Below, piece after piece: positions 20,185 through 30,716 of a stretch of 64,000 nt of DNA (positions within the stretch are counted from its first letter, which is position 1; each line of letters begins with the position of its first letter). The DNA lies in contig CM059188.1 of NCBI GenBank assembly GCA_030323885.1, positions 117,279,974 through 117,343,973 of the forward strand, read 5' to 3'. Below the pieces are notes generated by a model, which was not told the origin of the DNA, did no database searches, and saw only the letters and a program-made list of their open reading frames with translations. The stretch comes from Branchipolynoe longqiensis (Eukaryota > Annelida > Polychaeta > Phyllodocida > Polynoidae). The translations under genes were made by a program, and so were the position numbers.

Positions 20185-20408
20185 GGGATGGCCGGATAAG
20201 TTGAGCGCCTGTCTTCCGTTTTGGTAGATCGTGGGGTTCGAACCCACGGGTTCGAACCCTGGTCGAGTCAACCCAATGACTTAAAATGTTATACTTGTCG
20301 CTTCCTAGCCAGGCGCTCGGCTTTATTAGCATAGGGCAAGGACAGGTTGACTCAGTGTCAGGATAATGTGACTGAGTGGGATATCAGGGGACCTGGTTCC
20401 CGCATGAA
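20185..20408 (+). mobile_element. SINE-A, 3'-truncated
   Basis: Head 'gatggccggataagttgagc' with a duplicated B-box-like 'ggttcgaaccc' (20235-20260), the body to 'gagtgggatatcaggg'; the tail is missing. Confidence 0.8.
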
Positions 20409-20512
20409 CTGTTTATCGATATTGGCCTACGGTTGATGAAATGGGAGAGAATAGGTGGGAAAAACAAGATGGTGGCCACTAGATGCTCTCCATTTAACTT
20501 TTAAAGCTCATG

Positions 20513-20833
20513 TTTGTTGTTGTTGTTTTACGTCCTAGGAACTTCTAAGGTCATATCAGGACGGTACCGACTTATGACAGTGCACACTCAGTGCTGTCCC
20601 ACTGGGAAACCAGGCCGCTGGCACCATGACCTGGTATCCCACTCAGTCACATTATCCTGACACTGAGCACACCAGTCCTTGCCCTGTCCTAATAATGCTG
20701 AGGGCCTGGCTAGGAAGCAACAAGTATACATTTTTAAGTCATTGGTTTGACTTGACCAGGGTTCGAACGCACGACCCCACGATCTACCAGCTTGGGAGAC
20801 GGATACTCTAACTCATTCGGCCATCCCATCTTA
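20513..20833 (-). mobile_element. SINE-A, full length
   Basis: 3' tail 'gttgttgttgttttacgtcc' through the head 'taactcattcggccatccc'. Confidence 0.88.
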
Positions 20834-20990
20834 AAGCTCATGAAACGACATGGTTTAATCAATTCTTCACAACAAGCATACCACATTACCAGACTGTGAT
20901 AGATAAGCATTTGAACTATGTATTTAGCATCTTACATTTTCAAATTTACATGGTTATGTCAGTAACCCAGTGTTCCGGACACTTTTTCGT

Positions 20991-21257
20991 TTTTTTTCTT
21001 GAAGATTTATACTGCCTATTATGGATAAGTCTGAATAGACTTGTTTTCACCATTAGACAGTTTGTCGATAGATAGCCCGGGCCTACACTTTTACCGACCC
21101 AAGGGATTTTTAAGCTCCCACACCACATAGACATGGTATGAGAGCAACTGGCCTTTGATGACGCTGTAAGTTATACACAGCGGTGGAGATCCAAATTGGG
21201 AGAGCTGGGGGCATGGGGAATCGAACCACCAACCTTCAGATTAGGAGTCCGACCTAC
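20991..21257 (-). mobile_element. SINE-B, head truncated
   Basis: Tail 'ttgaagatttatactgccta' to 'cagattaggagtccgaccta'; its head is replaced at 21258 by sequence leading into SINE-A. Confidence 0.82.
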
Positions 21258-21279
21258 CCCCAGCCGTAGACCGCAGAAC

Positions 21280-21480
21280 CGTGCGTTCGAACCCCGGTCG
21301 AGTCAAACCAATGACTTAAAAATTGATACTTGTTGCTTCCTAGCCAGGCGCTCAGCATTCTTAGGACAGGGCAAGGACTGGTGTGCTCAGTGTCAAGATA
21401 ATGTGACTGAGTGGGATACCAGGTCATGGTGCCGGCGGCCTGGTTTCCCAGTGGGACAGCACTATAAAGTCGCCATGAGT
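21280..21480 (+). mobile_element. SINE-A, both ends truncated
   Basis: From 'gcgttcgaaccccggtcgag' to 'gtcgccatgagtg', then it breaks into GGGA-rich sequence. Confidence 0.8.
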
Positions 21481-21814
21481 GGGGGAGTGGGGGGAGTGAG
21501 GGGAGTGAGGTGCGGGGAGGGGAGCAGCCCTGTCCTGGAGACAGTTTTCCGGGAGTAACTCGGACGGAGGGAGTAGCGTGTAGTTGAACCAGTTGAAATG
21601 TTTGTGTTTGTTTTTCTCTATGCCTTATCTACCTCTGCTATCCTGGTATGCTCAATATCTGAAACATGCCAGCCCTCTACTTACTGCCTTGGGTCTTGCT
21701 GGGGTGTAAAACAACAACAACCAGCCAACCTCCCGCAGCCCTCTTAGAGGATCTAGGTTGGGCCCCTTGGATGATCTTTTTCTCTCCATCCGCTCATGCC
21801 ACCGCCTTGCTCCC

Positions 21815-21960
21815 TTCCCTCCCTGATGTCCACGAGACCACTACCAACCGGAAGCCAACTCCCCGTCACATGGGACAGCTTTTGGCGGTGCCCATATAGT
21901 GCTACAGATGTGCAGCCTTCAGTGCACCAACGCGGTGGAAAACTCTCCCCCCCCCCAAAA
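21815..21960 (+). repeat. Dispersed repeat shared with 28352-28500
   Basis: 'gatgtccacgagaccactac', 'ccggaagccaactcc', 'gcagccttcagtgcaccaac' and 'gaaaactc' match 28362-28480 in the same order. Family unknown. Confidence 0.6.
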
Positions 21961-22100
21961 AAAAACAAAAACAAAAAAACCATCAGTGAACTACTTATGG
22001 GTTATGCATTGTGTTCCAGGTTCAATTTCCATCCATAATAACTTAATGGGGGACCTCCGACTTTTTAGTTCAAATTCCTGCCGTTCGCGTCGCCACTGAT

Positions 22101-22944
22101 CTAGTGGGCCTCAACTGCATAGTGTCACACTGCAAACTCAATGGCTATGAGCAATCTTCATACACAAGAAGTGAAATATCTCTAAAACCACACCACCTAG
22201 AGACAAACAGCTTGGTACACATATAGAAAACATATTCAACGAATAGATTATATTAAATTTATAAGGTTAGGGTACTGCATTTCTGTTAATTTTGAATAAA
22301 ATAAACATTTTGCATTGCGCGTACCGGTAAACTCAATGCATTGTCAATGGCCGTGACCAATCTTGAATTATATTCATACAGAAGAAGTGAAATATCTCTA
22401 AAACCACACCACCTAGAGACAAACTGCTTGGTACACATATAGAAAACATGTTAGACGAAAATATTATATTAAATTTATACGGTTAGCTTTGTGCATTTCT
22501 ATTAATTTTGAATAAAATAAACGTTTTGCACTGCACGTACCGGCAAACTTCACACAGAAAAAGTGAAATATCTCTAAAACCACACCACCTAGAGACAAAC
22601 TGATTGGTATACATATAGAAAACATGTTCAATGAATATATTATATTAAATTTATATGGTTAGGGTTGTGCATTTCTATTAATTTTGAATAAAATAAACGT
22701 TTTGCAGTGCACATACCGGCAAACTCAATGCATTGTCAATGGCCGTGAGCAATCTTCATATAGAAAAAGTGAAATATCTCTAAAACCACACCACCTAGAG
22801 ACAAACCGCTTGGTACACATATAGAAAACATATTCAATGAATAGATTATATTAAATTTATAAGGTTAGGCTTCTGCCTTTCTATTAATTTTGAATAAAAT
22901 AAACGTTTTGCACTGCATTGTCAATGGCCGTTTAGGCCCACTAG
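22101..22944. mobile_element. Inverted-repeat element with four ~205-bp units
   Basis: Ends CTAGTGGGCCT...AGGCCCACTAG are perfectly inverted. The interior is four direct copies of the ~205-bp unit; 'tctaaaaccacaccacctag' lies at 22181, 22397, 22573 and 22779. I could not find a target duplication. The unit is the same as in 3808-4429, but the ends differ. Confidence 0.78.
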
Positions 22945-23029
22945 TACCGACGCACCACCAAGTGTCGGAAAAATGAACTATGCCACATGCCCCCCATTGG
23001 CGAAGGTGGACGATGAATTAAGTGACAGC

Positions 23030-23150
23030 CCCCCCCCCCCCCCCGTGCTGCAAAGTGGATCTCATTCCTACCCACACCTGCTGTTGAGGGGGTGGCGAAC
23101 TTGAGAGGTGGGGGTGTGGGGGTGTGGGGTGGGGGTCGGTGTGTTGTAGA
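23030..23150. repeat. C run and GGGGTG-rich sequence
   Basis: A C homopolymer near 23029-23044, then 'gggggtgtgg' repeats. Confidence 0.7.
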
Positions 23151-23170
23151 CGTGGTGGAGTGATTGGGTA

Positions 23171-24252
23171 AAGCTAAGATTCCTTATACGCGTAAAGGGC
23201 GCATTCCTTACACGCGGTATGCGGTATGCGAATGCGAATGCGAATGCGAATGCGACAAAACATCGAAATGCCTTGAAACCTATGATCTACATTCCTTACA
23301 CGCGGTATGCGAATGCGAATGTGAATGTGAATGCGAATGTGTTTTTCTGATCGGTCCATGTAGCGATCGGTGCGGCATGTGGCATGCGGCAAGTGGGGTG
23401 CGAATAGAAACCTGAGTCTGATGTGTCCATTAGTTTAACACTAGGAGAGGGGACTGAGCATTACGGAACGGCCTAGAGGGGTGCCGTGTACATAGTGATT
23501 AGTGTGTGCTTATAAGGGGGAAGGAGGCGGGAAGGTGAGAAAGCCGTGAGGGGAAGAGAGAGGAGGGGAGAAAGCCGAGGGGAGGATGGCAGGGAGGTGA
23601 GAAAGCAGTGAGGGGAAGAGAGAGGAGGGGAGAAAGCCGAGGGAAAGCTACCAGATTCACAGAAATATGAATACTTATCTATGAATTGGCAATAATATAG
23701 CCAGTTGTGTGCCGCATGCCGCATGCCGCAAACCATGTGTAAGGAATCATGCCATTCGCATACCACATGCAAATATGCCACATGCCGCATGCCACATACC
23801 GCATACCGCGTGTAAGGAATGCCCGCTTTATGCAGTATGCGGTATGTGGCATGCGGCATGCGGTATGCGAATGGGAGGATTCCTTCTACGTGGTATGCAG
23901 CATGCATCTCCCCACCACCACCACTACCATATGTTTCCCCTCCGCACCCCTGTGTGTGACCGTTCCATAATGATCAGTCGCCTCTCCTCGTCTAAAACTA
24001 ATGGACATGTGCGACTGAGGTTTCTATTCGCATACTGCATGCTGCATGCCACATGCCGCATGCCGCATGCTGCATGCCACATGCCACACTGATTGCTATA
24101 GGGACCGATCGAGTTGCCGCATTCGCATTCACATTCGCATTCGCATACCGCGTGTAAGGAATGTAGCCCATTGACTTCAAGGCATTTCGATTTTTTCCGC
24201 ATTCGCATTTGCATACCGCATGCCGCATGCCACGTGTAAGGAATCTTAGCTT
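23171..24252. mobile_element. HX element, large composite copy
   Basis: Outer ends 'aagctaagattccttatacg' and inverted 'cgtgtaaggaatcttagctt'. A second nested HX end starts at 23203 ('taaagggcgcattccttaca'). Hexamer arrays (GAATGC, GCATGC) occur at 23217-23400, 23705-23900 and 24040-24235. The core segment occurs twice in opposite orientation (23401-23490 and 23910-24030), so one HX is built into or fused with another. A GA-rich tract lies at 23515-23645. Confidence 0.78.
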
Positions 24253-24254
24253 AA

Positions 24255-24508
24255 GGGAGGTGAGGAGGGGGTGAGGAGGGGGAGGAGGTGAGGGGTTGAG
24301 TGGTTGAGGGGGTTGAGGGGGTGAGGGGGAGAGCTTATCTTGCTTGGGCTATGGGGGTTATTGGATGTCCGATTCAATTACCAAGGTCGAATTTGATATA
24401 AGATTAGGTAGTGAAATGACATATATACCTGTGGCACAGTGAGTTTAGGCTAGTTTTACTATTTGAACATATCACGGGTAAGGAAAAAATTATATTAAGA
24501 TATGTGTA
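24255..24508. other. G-rich start, then nothing recognised
   Basis: GGGA/GGGT-rich to 24330, then AT-rich single-copy-looking sequence. Confidence 0.35.
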
Positions 24509-24690
24509 CAGTAAAACCTCTCTAACCGACAACCTCCACAGATCGACCACTCCCCTACCTATATCGATTGCTTTATTTGGGTCCCAACAATACCATTGTA
24601 ACCCTATTTAAACTCCCTACACCGACCACCTCCCTAAATGGACCACTTAAAGTCGGCATCAAGGTCAGTCGATTTAGAGAGGTTTCACTG
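24509..24690. mobile_element. M4 MITE
   Basis: Ends CAGTAAAACCTCTCTAA and inverted 'ttagagaggtttcactg'; the interior matches 10875-11032 and has an extra 'ccatttaaac'-type segment. Confidence 0.8.
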
Positions 24691-24739
24691 CATATGTATA
24701 CATCTATGTGTATGCATGTATATAGACATATATATAGCA

Positions 24740-25125
24740 TAAGTGCAGGGGCGGGGGCGGGGGTCGGGGGGTTATGGCGGGGCGTGTGGGGCGGGGTGTG
24801 TGGGGTGGTCTGTGGGGCATGTGGTGGGATTTGTTTGTTGTCGTTTTACGTCCTAGCAACATCTCAGGTCATATCAGGACGGGGAGGTGGGCGCATTGAC
24901 TCTACTTATTGGAAGCTGCTGCAGAAATAGAAGACCACATCGGCGCCGGATTGATGGCGGGGCGTGCGGGGGGGGGGGGGGGGGGGGGGGGGGTTGGTAG
25001 AGCGGCTCGGCCGGGTGGAGGCAGGACAGAAGGACGGGGGGGGGGGGGGAGGTGGGAGGGTGGTAGGGTGGTAGGGTGGTAGGGTGGGTGGGGGTAGGAG
25101 GGCGGGAGAATGGGGGGGGGGGGCA
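24740..25125. repeat. G-rich tracts and long G homopolymers
   Basis: Includes uninterrupted G runs near 24970-24993 and 25037-25049 and GGTAGGGT repeats at 25066-25090. Potential G-quadruplex DNA; run lengths are probably unreliable in assembly. Confidence 0.85.
24834..24884 (-). mobile_element. SINE-A tail-only fragment
   Basis: 'gttttacgtcctagcaacat' and 'ggtcatatcaggacggg' match the 3' end only. No convincing target duplication. Confidence 0.7.
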
Positions 25126-25254
25126 CGTCATGTAAACTCTAATTAGAGTGAGGCCAACGGTGGGAGCATTTGTACCAGGACGCCCCAGCAGTGGATCAGA
25201 AGCCATCTGGAAGCCGCTCAACAGGGAGGTAATTACAGCTAATACAGCTACACC

Positions 25255-25470
25255 CCACACCCACACCCCCCACACAACCACACACACCCACACACCCACA
25301 CTCACAAACCCACCCACACCCACCCACACCCACCACACCCCACACCCACAAACCCACCCACACACACACACACCTACCCACACCCACCACACCCACCCAC
25401 CCACACACCCACACCCACACCCACACCCACACCCACACACCCCACACACCCCACCCCATCCCACACCCAC
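25255..25470 (+). repeat. CCCACA/CACA microsatellite
   Basis: Imperfect (CCCACA)n and (CA)n. Confidence 0.92.
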
Positions 25471-25535
25471 AGTTAGTGGGTAGTACTAACCACCAACACT
25501 AAAACCCCCACACCTCCCTCGCGCAAAAAAACGCT

Positions 25536-25710
25536 AGGTGTGCGCCCCCCGCGCACACCTACCGATTGCGATTCGTGACTTTTCAGGGCTAAAACTGCTT
25601 CCTTACGCATACGATTCGCGATTCGAAAAACGAATCGGCCCGTTTTCAGTTTTAAGCGGGTCGGGTAGTTTTATGCGCGAATCGTATACGGTAGGTGTGC
25701 ACCGGCCATA
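25536..25710. mobile_element. FB element (GTAGGTGTGCACC type)
   Basis: 'cacacctaccgattgcgatt' on the left and 'gcgaatcgtatacggtaggt' on the right are inverted. The interior 'gcgattcgaaaaacgaatcg' and 'gttttaagcgggtcggg' is shared with 46294-46548. Confidence 0.7.
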
Positions 25711-26124
25711 ACTGTAACAGCTGTCGTTAAATCGCAGGCTCAACGTCCAGTGCCACTAGTATTACAATCAGTGGCAGCCCCCCCCCCCCTCCCCACTCCA
25801 CTCCCACCCTCCCCCGGCCTCCCTGTGCCTCCCTACCCCCTCCCTTCGTGCTTGCTTCCTCAAATGAAACGTCAAATAATCATTTCTGCGTGAATTAGGT
25901 TCATTTATAGTTTTGTTTTGTTTTTATTCTGCTTGGAGAGTGGGAGAATCTTCTTATATCACAACGTGGTGTAATACAAAAGTGTTTATTAATTATCACA
26001 TGTAATCAATGCATAATTACCGTGTTGTTACAGCTGTTGGATCGATGAACCCCGTATTTAATTAATTAACTGTCATTTCCCACTTTCAATGAGAATCAGA
26101 ATTAGAATGTTCAAAGTACCGGAC
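25711..26124. other. No gene seen
   Basis: C-rich stretch at 25778-25850; the remainder is AT-rich. Confidence 0.35.
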
Positions 26125-26219
26125 ACGGTCGCCGATTCAGTCAAGCGCAGGCTTCCCGTGTGTAAAGTCGAGAGTTCGAATCCCAGCAATGACTAATAAT
26201 ATTGATACTTGTCACTACC

Positions 26220-26828
26220 TAGATAAAAGATTCACCCGGTACTTGTAGTACACGGGTGAAGGACAACGTAGTGTAAATACGGGCGAAAATAGCTTTAGTA
26301 TAGCACATGAACTAGAAACTGTGGCGCCAGTATCAAATGGCTACCCACATAGGCAGAGAGTTGGTGAAATGGGCGAGAATGCAAAAAGACAAGATGGCAG
26401 CGCTAGAACGCTGTCGATTTCACTTTTAAATCTTATTAAACTAGATATTTTATTATATTTTTCAACTCAAAAGTAGCGGGTAAATATGAAGACACCTACA
26501 AAGAATAAATGTTGCTTCTTAGATTGTGAAATTAGGTTCTCATTTCATTAACCCGCTTTTTCAACCGTTTTTATATATGGCTGGTATTCACCCGTGTTTA
26601 AAAAAAAAAAAAAAATTGTATTGAGGCTGTATTTATACTGTCCATAGCATATAAGCCCGGGTACCCAGGCTTGTTTTCAATGCTGGCCAGTTGTAGTGTT
26701 GGTGTTATCTTACCACACAGTGGCTGCTGATAAGGTATTTGATTGCCTGCATTTCAGTAGCAGATAGATAATTGGTGTAGGACTTTTATTTGTATCTTTC
26801 TGCGAGTACCGGGTGAATCCCTTATCTA
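26220..26828. mobile_element. M2 MITE with nested LINE tail
   Basis: Tips 'tagataaaagattcacccgg' and inverted 'ccgggtgaatcccttatcta', with 9-bp target copies at 26211-26219 and 26829-26837 (one mismatch). The long tips and 9-bp duplications fit Mutator-like elements (inference). Confidence 0.85.
26605..26775 (-). mobile_element. LINE-1 3'-end fragment nested in M2
   Basis: Starts with an A run (its poly-T/A side on plus) and 'ttgaggctgtatttatactg', ends at 'agcagatagataattgg'. Nearly identical to 9293-9450, so a young insertion. Confidence 0.82.
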
Positions 26829-26844
26829 GTCACTACATAGCATG

Positions 26845-27340
26845 GCACTCGGCATCAATAGGATAGGGCAAGGACTGGTTAGCCTGGCACTGGCATCAAT
26901 AGGATAGTGCAAGGACTGGCTAGCCTGATGCTCAGCATCAATAGGATAGGGCAAAGACTGCTCAGCCTGGTGGTCGGCATCAGTAGGATAGGGCAAGGAC
27001 TGGTTATCCTGGTGCTCAGCATCAATAGGATATGGCAAGGGCTGGTTAGCCTGGTGCTCGGCATCAATAGGATAGGGCAAGGACTGGTTAGCCTGGTGCT
27101 CAGCATCAATAGGATAGGGCAAGGACTGGTTAGCCTGGTGCTCAGCATCAATAGGATAGGGTGAGGACTGGTTAGCCTGGTGCTCAGCATCAATAGGATA
27201 GGGCAAGGACTGGTTAGTCTGGTGCTCGGCATCAATAGGATAGGGCAAGGACTGGTTAGCCTGGTGTCCGGCATCAATAGGATAGGGCAAGGACTGGTTA
27301 GCCTGGTGCTCGGATTCAATAGGATAGGGCAAGGACTGGC
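26845..27340 (+). repeat. 42-bp minisatellite derived from SINE-A
   Basis: About 12 copies of 'gcatcaataggatagggcaa' + 'ggactggttagcctggtgct' + 'c'. This is exactly the SINE-A body segment that occurs once in other copies. The minus-strand ORF of 14-residue units is a by-product. Confidence 0.93.
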
Positions 27341-27542
27341 TTGCTTAGTGTCAGGATAATGTAATTGGGTGGGATATCGTGTCATGGTATCCCAGTGGGA
27401 CAGCACTATTATTATTAAGTAACTATGAGTGCCCACTGTTACAAGTCGGTATCTATCCTGAAATGACCTTAGATGTTGCTAGCACGTAAAAGCCCAACAA
27501 ACGAGAAACGAAATTTCAAGTCATCTGACCATATCACAGCAA

Positions 27543-27740
27543 AATACTCACATTAAAGTCACATAGGCCGATGACTTATTAATGTTGACATTATCTTTTA
27601 GATAAATATATCAAGTTACCCGTTATAACCTACTATTCCGTAGTCCGGAATAACGTTGATGAAAAATGGCTAATTTTGGAGCAATTTGAGCTGAAAGAAC
27701 CGACAATAATTTCGGCAACTTGCCAAAACTCCTATAGTTG
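27543..27740 (+). mobile_element. Diverged M1 MITE
   Basis: Partial similarity: 'ttagataaatatatcaagtt', 'aaaaatggctaatttt', 'ggcaacttgccaaaactcc'. Ends decayed. Confidence 0.45.
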
Positions 27741-27870
27741 TGACCTAGCTCTCCATCTCGCGATGGCCACGTGATGTGGGCTTATCTGATAGTAAATAAG
27801 TAATACTAATAGTATATCATGAGTGAAAATGTGCCCTGAAAATACGTAATCATGCCCCCCCCCCCTCCTC

Positions 27871-27934
27871 AGAGCAGTAACAGGTTATATTAAATTGACT
27901 CAGTATGTCCTTCCTTCTATGTGGCAACAATTGC
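27871..27934 (-). mobile_element. M1 fragment abutting the next copy
   Basis: 'cagtaacaggttatattaaa' to 'gcaacaattgcttaa' matches the M1 interior in the reverse orientation and directly adjoins the M1 at 27935. Confidence 0.6.
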
Positions 27935-28287
27935 TTAAAGCTGCATAGTCCGATGAAAACATCAAATTTAAAAAAATAAAAAAATTATCTAGATTTGATT
28001 CTACATATCTACTTTAGATACTGATGCACTTATTAAATACTTACCGCCACATAGAATGGACTACTGAGTCAATTAATAGAACCTGTCACTGAAGAAGACT
28101 ATGGTGATAGAGTTTGGGCAAGCTTGCCAAAATTAATTTAGCATGTTTCCATTTCAAATATCTCAAAAGTTTGCGATTTAAAATAAAGTTTCTTCAAACC
28201 AAAGTAAGGTAGATTATAATGAACAACCTAATATGTTTATCTCAGAAAATGAGAGAAACTCAAAACCATCGGACTATGCAACTTTAA
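27935..28287 (+). mobile_element. M1 MITE, full length
   Basis: TTAA + AGCTGCATAGTCCGATG at the left and CATCGGACTATGCAACT + TTAA at the right; 353 bp. Confidence 0.88.
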
Positions 28288-28351
28288 TGTGCTAGATGAC
28301 TTTTTTTCTACCCACACCCACATTCCTCCCTCCCCCCCCCCCTTCCCCTCC

Positions 28352-28500
28352 CCTCGATGTCTCCGACCACTACCCACCGGAAGTCAACTCCCGGTCACAT
28401 GGGATCGCCTTTGGTGGTGCCCATACAGTGCTGCAGATTTGCAGCCTTCAATGCGCCAACGTGACTGAAAACTCCCCAAAAAGAACAAAACAAACAACCA
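28352..28500 (+). repeat. Dispersed repeat shared with 21815-21960
   Basis: 'gatgtctccgaccactaccc', 'ccggaagtcaactcccggtc', 'gcagccttcaatgcgccaac'. Confidence 0.6.
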
Positions 28501-28601
28501 TCAGCTGAATGTCTGCGTCTATTACCGACACTCTCCTTATGTTGAATGCGGGCACATTCTATTTTTCTTGTTTTTTTTTTAATAATGAAAGAAGAGCACA
28601 G

Positions 28602-28957
28602 TTAAAGCTGCATAGTCCGATGAAGTAGCAAATTTTCAAAACCCAAACAATTATCCAGATTTGATTTGACATATCTGACTTAGATACTGATGCACTTATT
28701 AAGCATTTGTTTCTGCGTAGAAGGCAATACTGGGTCAATTTAACAGAACCTGTTACTGCATAAGTCTATGGGGGTCAGAGTTTTGACAAGATTGCCTAAT
28801 CTAATTTTCCATGACTGCACTCAAAATATCTCAAAAGTTTACCATTTAAAATAAAAGTAACTTTGAACTAATGTAAAGTAGATACTAGTGGTCGATCTAA
28901 TATATTTATCTCAGAAAAAATACAGAAATTCAAAACCATCGGACTATGCAACTTTAA
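28602..28957 (+). mobile_element. M1 MITE, full length
   Basis: Both TTAA-flanked tips intact; 356 bp. Only ~310 bp from the previous copy. Confidence 0.88.
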
Positions 28958-29039
28958 CAAATCTGGTTGAAACGTGGGAGACGTCAATATAACAAACTGT
29001 CGGCATTAAATGGTTCTTTCACATGAAACTCGGAGAATG

Positions 29040-29640
29040 GGGTGGGGGGGGGGGGGGTAATGGGGAGGTGGGGTGAGGGGTGCTGGGAGGATAGGGGTGG
29101 GGGGTTGTATAGGTGGTGGAGAGAAGGGTGTTGGTTGGGGTGTGCGGTGCGGTGGTCGAAGTGCGGATGGCGTAGTGGTGTGGGAGGTGGAGGGGGGGGG
29201 GGGGGGTAATAGAGAGGTGGGGTGGTGGGGACGGGGTGCTGGGAGGTTGTGGGGGGGGGGAGGTCGGGAGGTGAAGAGCAGGGTGGCGGGGTGGAGAGTT
29301 GTCGAGGTAGAAGGGAGGCATTGTGGTGGGGAGGTGCGCAGGGATTGGGCTAGGGAGGGCAGGGATGGGGTGGTGGGACGGTGGAGAGGTGGGGGTGGAG
29401 GAGGTGGAGAGGTGGGTAGGTCAGGAGGTGAAGAGATGGTGGGGTGGTGAGGTGGTGGGGAGGTGGGGAGGTAAGGGGGAGGGTGGGGTGGAGGTCGCGC
29501 CCCCACCCAGGGGTGAAGGATCACTGGGTGAGAACACCACCCCCCCCCATCGCACCACCACCACCGCCACCCCCGCCAGCACCCCCACACCCACCACCAC
29601 CACCCCCACCACGCCCACCACTCCCATTCACCTGCAATCG
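29040..29640. repeat. G-rich tract followed by C-rich CCACCA tract
   Basis: GGTGGGGA-type repeats at 29040-29510, then 'ccaccaccaccgccacc' at 29538-29630. ORFs on both strands are composition artefacts. Confidence 0.85.
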
Positions 29641-30132
29641 CCTGTTGTTTAATGCACCAGATGCAGCACGTGTCCTGCCAAGTGCCATAGGCCGCCATCT
29701 TTGTTTACAATAAGCCATGGCCAACTTTTGTTCTCTTTTTGTTGTACATTAGTTCAATAATTAATTAGGCAGAGAAAATTTCAATGGTGGACGACTGGTC
29801 TTCCTCATTCCACTGCTCCTTGCCCTTGCCTAGTATTAATGTCCAGTCTCTGGCTATGTAGCGACAAGTATCAATTTTTAAGTCATTGGCTTGGCTCGAC
29901 CAGGGTTCAAACTTGTTTTTTTTGGTAAAACAGTTTATTCATCAGAACATACATTTTTTTCAGCGCCGAGGCACTGGTCTTCCAGCCGTTTACATTACAT
30001 TGTAAATAGGTACGTCACCGGATACCTTGGTTTATACTTTGCCTCATACTAGTCACTCAACACCACCTTCAAATGTGGCGATGTTGCGTCCAGTTTCTGT
30101 TAATACATTCAGTTCTCTTTATGATTATAATA
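29641..30132. other. No gene; SINE-A head remnant at 29862-29912
   Basis: 'gcgacaagtatcaattttta' and 'tggctcgaccagggttcaaa' belong to a SINE-A head on the minus strand; otherwise nothing. Confidence 0.5.
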
Positions 30133-30398
30133 TATGAGACTGGCTCAAAAGGTACTAAGCAATATGAGACAAAACTTTGTCCATTGCAACAATCAACACA
30201 CTATTTGCTTGCTTATGCATTTGCTCAGGATAAACTGATCTGTTTTTTACATGGTGTTTCATAATCCCAATAGAATACATATTGATTTGAAGCAAATGAC
30301 CTTGTGTTTTCAGTTTAAACGTTTCTGTGCTGTTTTGTGTCAATCGTTACAATGGACAAGAAACAGAGGAGTTGTCACCTTTTGAGACAGGCTCATAT
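30133..30398. mobile_element. M3 mariner-like MITE
   Basis: Tips 'tatgagactggctcaaaagg' and inverted 'ccttttgagacaggctcata', in TA-rich flanks; the interior matches 5137-5393. Confidence 0.78.
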
Positions 30399-30411
30399 AA
30401 TAGATCTAAAT

Positions 30412-30716
30412 CGTGGTGTTCTCTGTGGCGGAGTGGTTAGAGTGTCTGACTTTTTTTCTAGGTCAAACTCCTAATCTGAAGGTTGGTGGTTCGATTCCGT
30501 GTACCCCCACCTCTGCCAATTTGGATTTCCCCCGCTGTGTATAACTTACAGCATCATCAAAAGCCGGTTGAGTTGCCATGTCTATGTGGCATGGGAGGTT
30601 AAAAATCCCTTGGGTCGGTAAAAGTGTAGGCCCCGGCTTTCTATCGACAAACTGTCTAATGGTGAAAACAAGTCTACTCAGACTTATCCATGATAGGCAG
30701 TATAAATCTTCAAAGA
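30412..30716 (+). mobile_element. SINE-B, full length
   Basis: A-box-like 'gtggcggagtggttagagtg', B-box-like 'ggttcgattcc', body and tail 'ggcagtataaatcttc'. The best plus-strand reference copy. Confidence 0.88.

Larger units (their letters stand above)
26125..27505 (+). mobile_element. SINE-A, interrupted and internally expanded
   Basis: The head is at 26125-26219. It is interrupted by M2 (26220-26828, target copies 'gtcactacc'/'gtcactaca'), resumes at 26829, expands into a 42-bp minisatellite at about 26845-27340, and finishes with the normal SINE 3' half to 27505 ('gatgttgctagcacgtaaaa'). Confidence 0.88.

Noticed and set aside
22101..22944. LTR retrotransposon (repeated segments at both sides)
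   Set aside because: There are four direct units rather than two, the outer ends are inverted, and there is no primer-binding site or gag/pol sequence.
24834..24884. Third tail-only SINE-A insertion with target duplication
   Set aside because: The tail matches, but the G-rich flanks share only ggtggg, which is expected by chance in this sequence.
26826..27436. Repeat protein of 14-residue units on the minus strand
   Set aside because: It is the amplified SINE-A body segment (42 bp, multiple of 3).
30417..30500. tRNA-Leu/Ser-like gene at the start of SINE-B
   Set aside because: The tRNA-like part is the SINE head: it continues into the common body in nine copies and lacks a closing acceptor stem.
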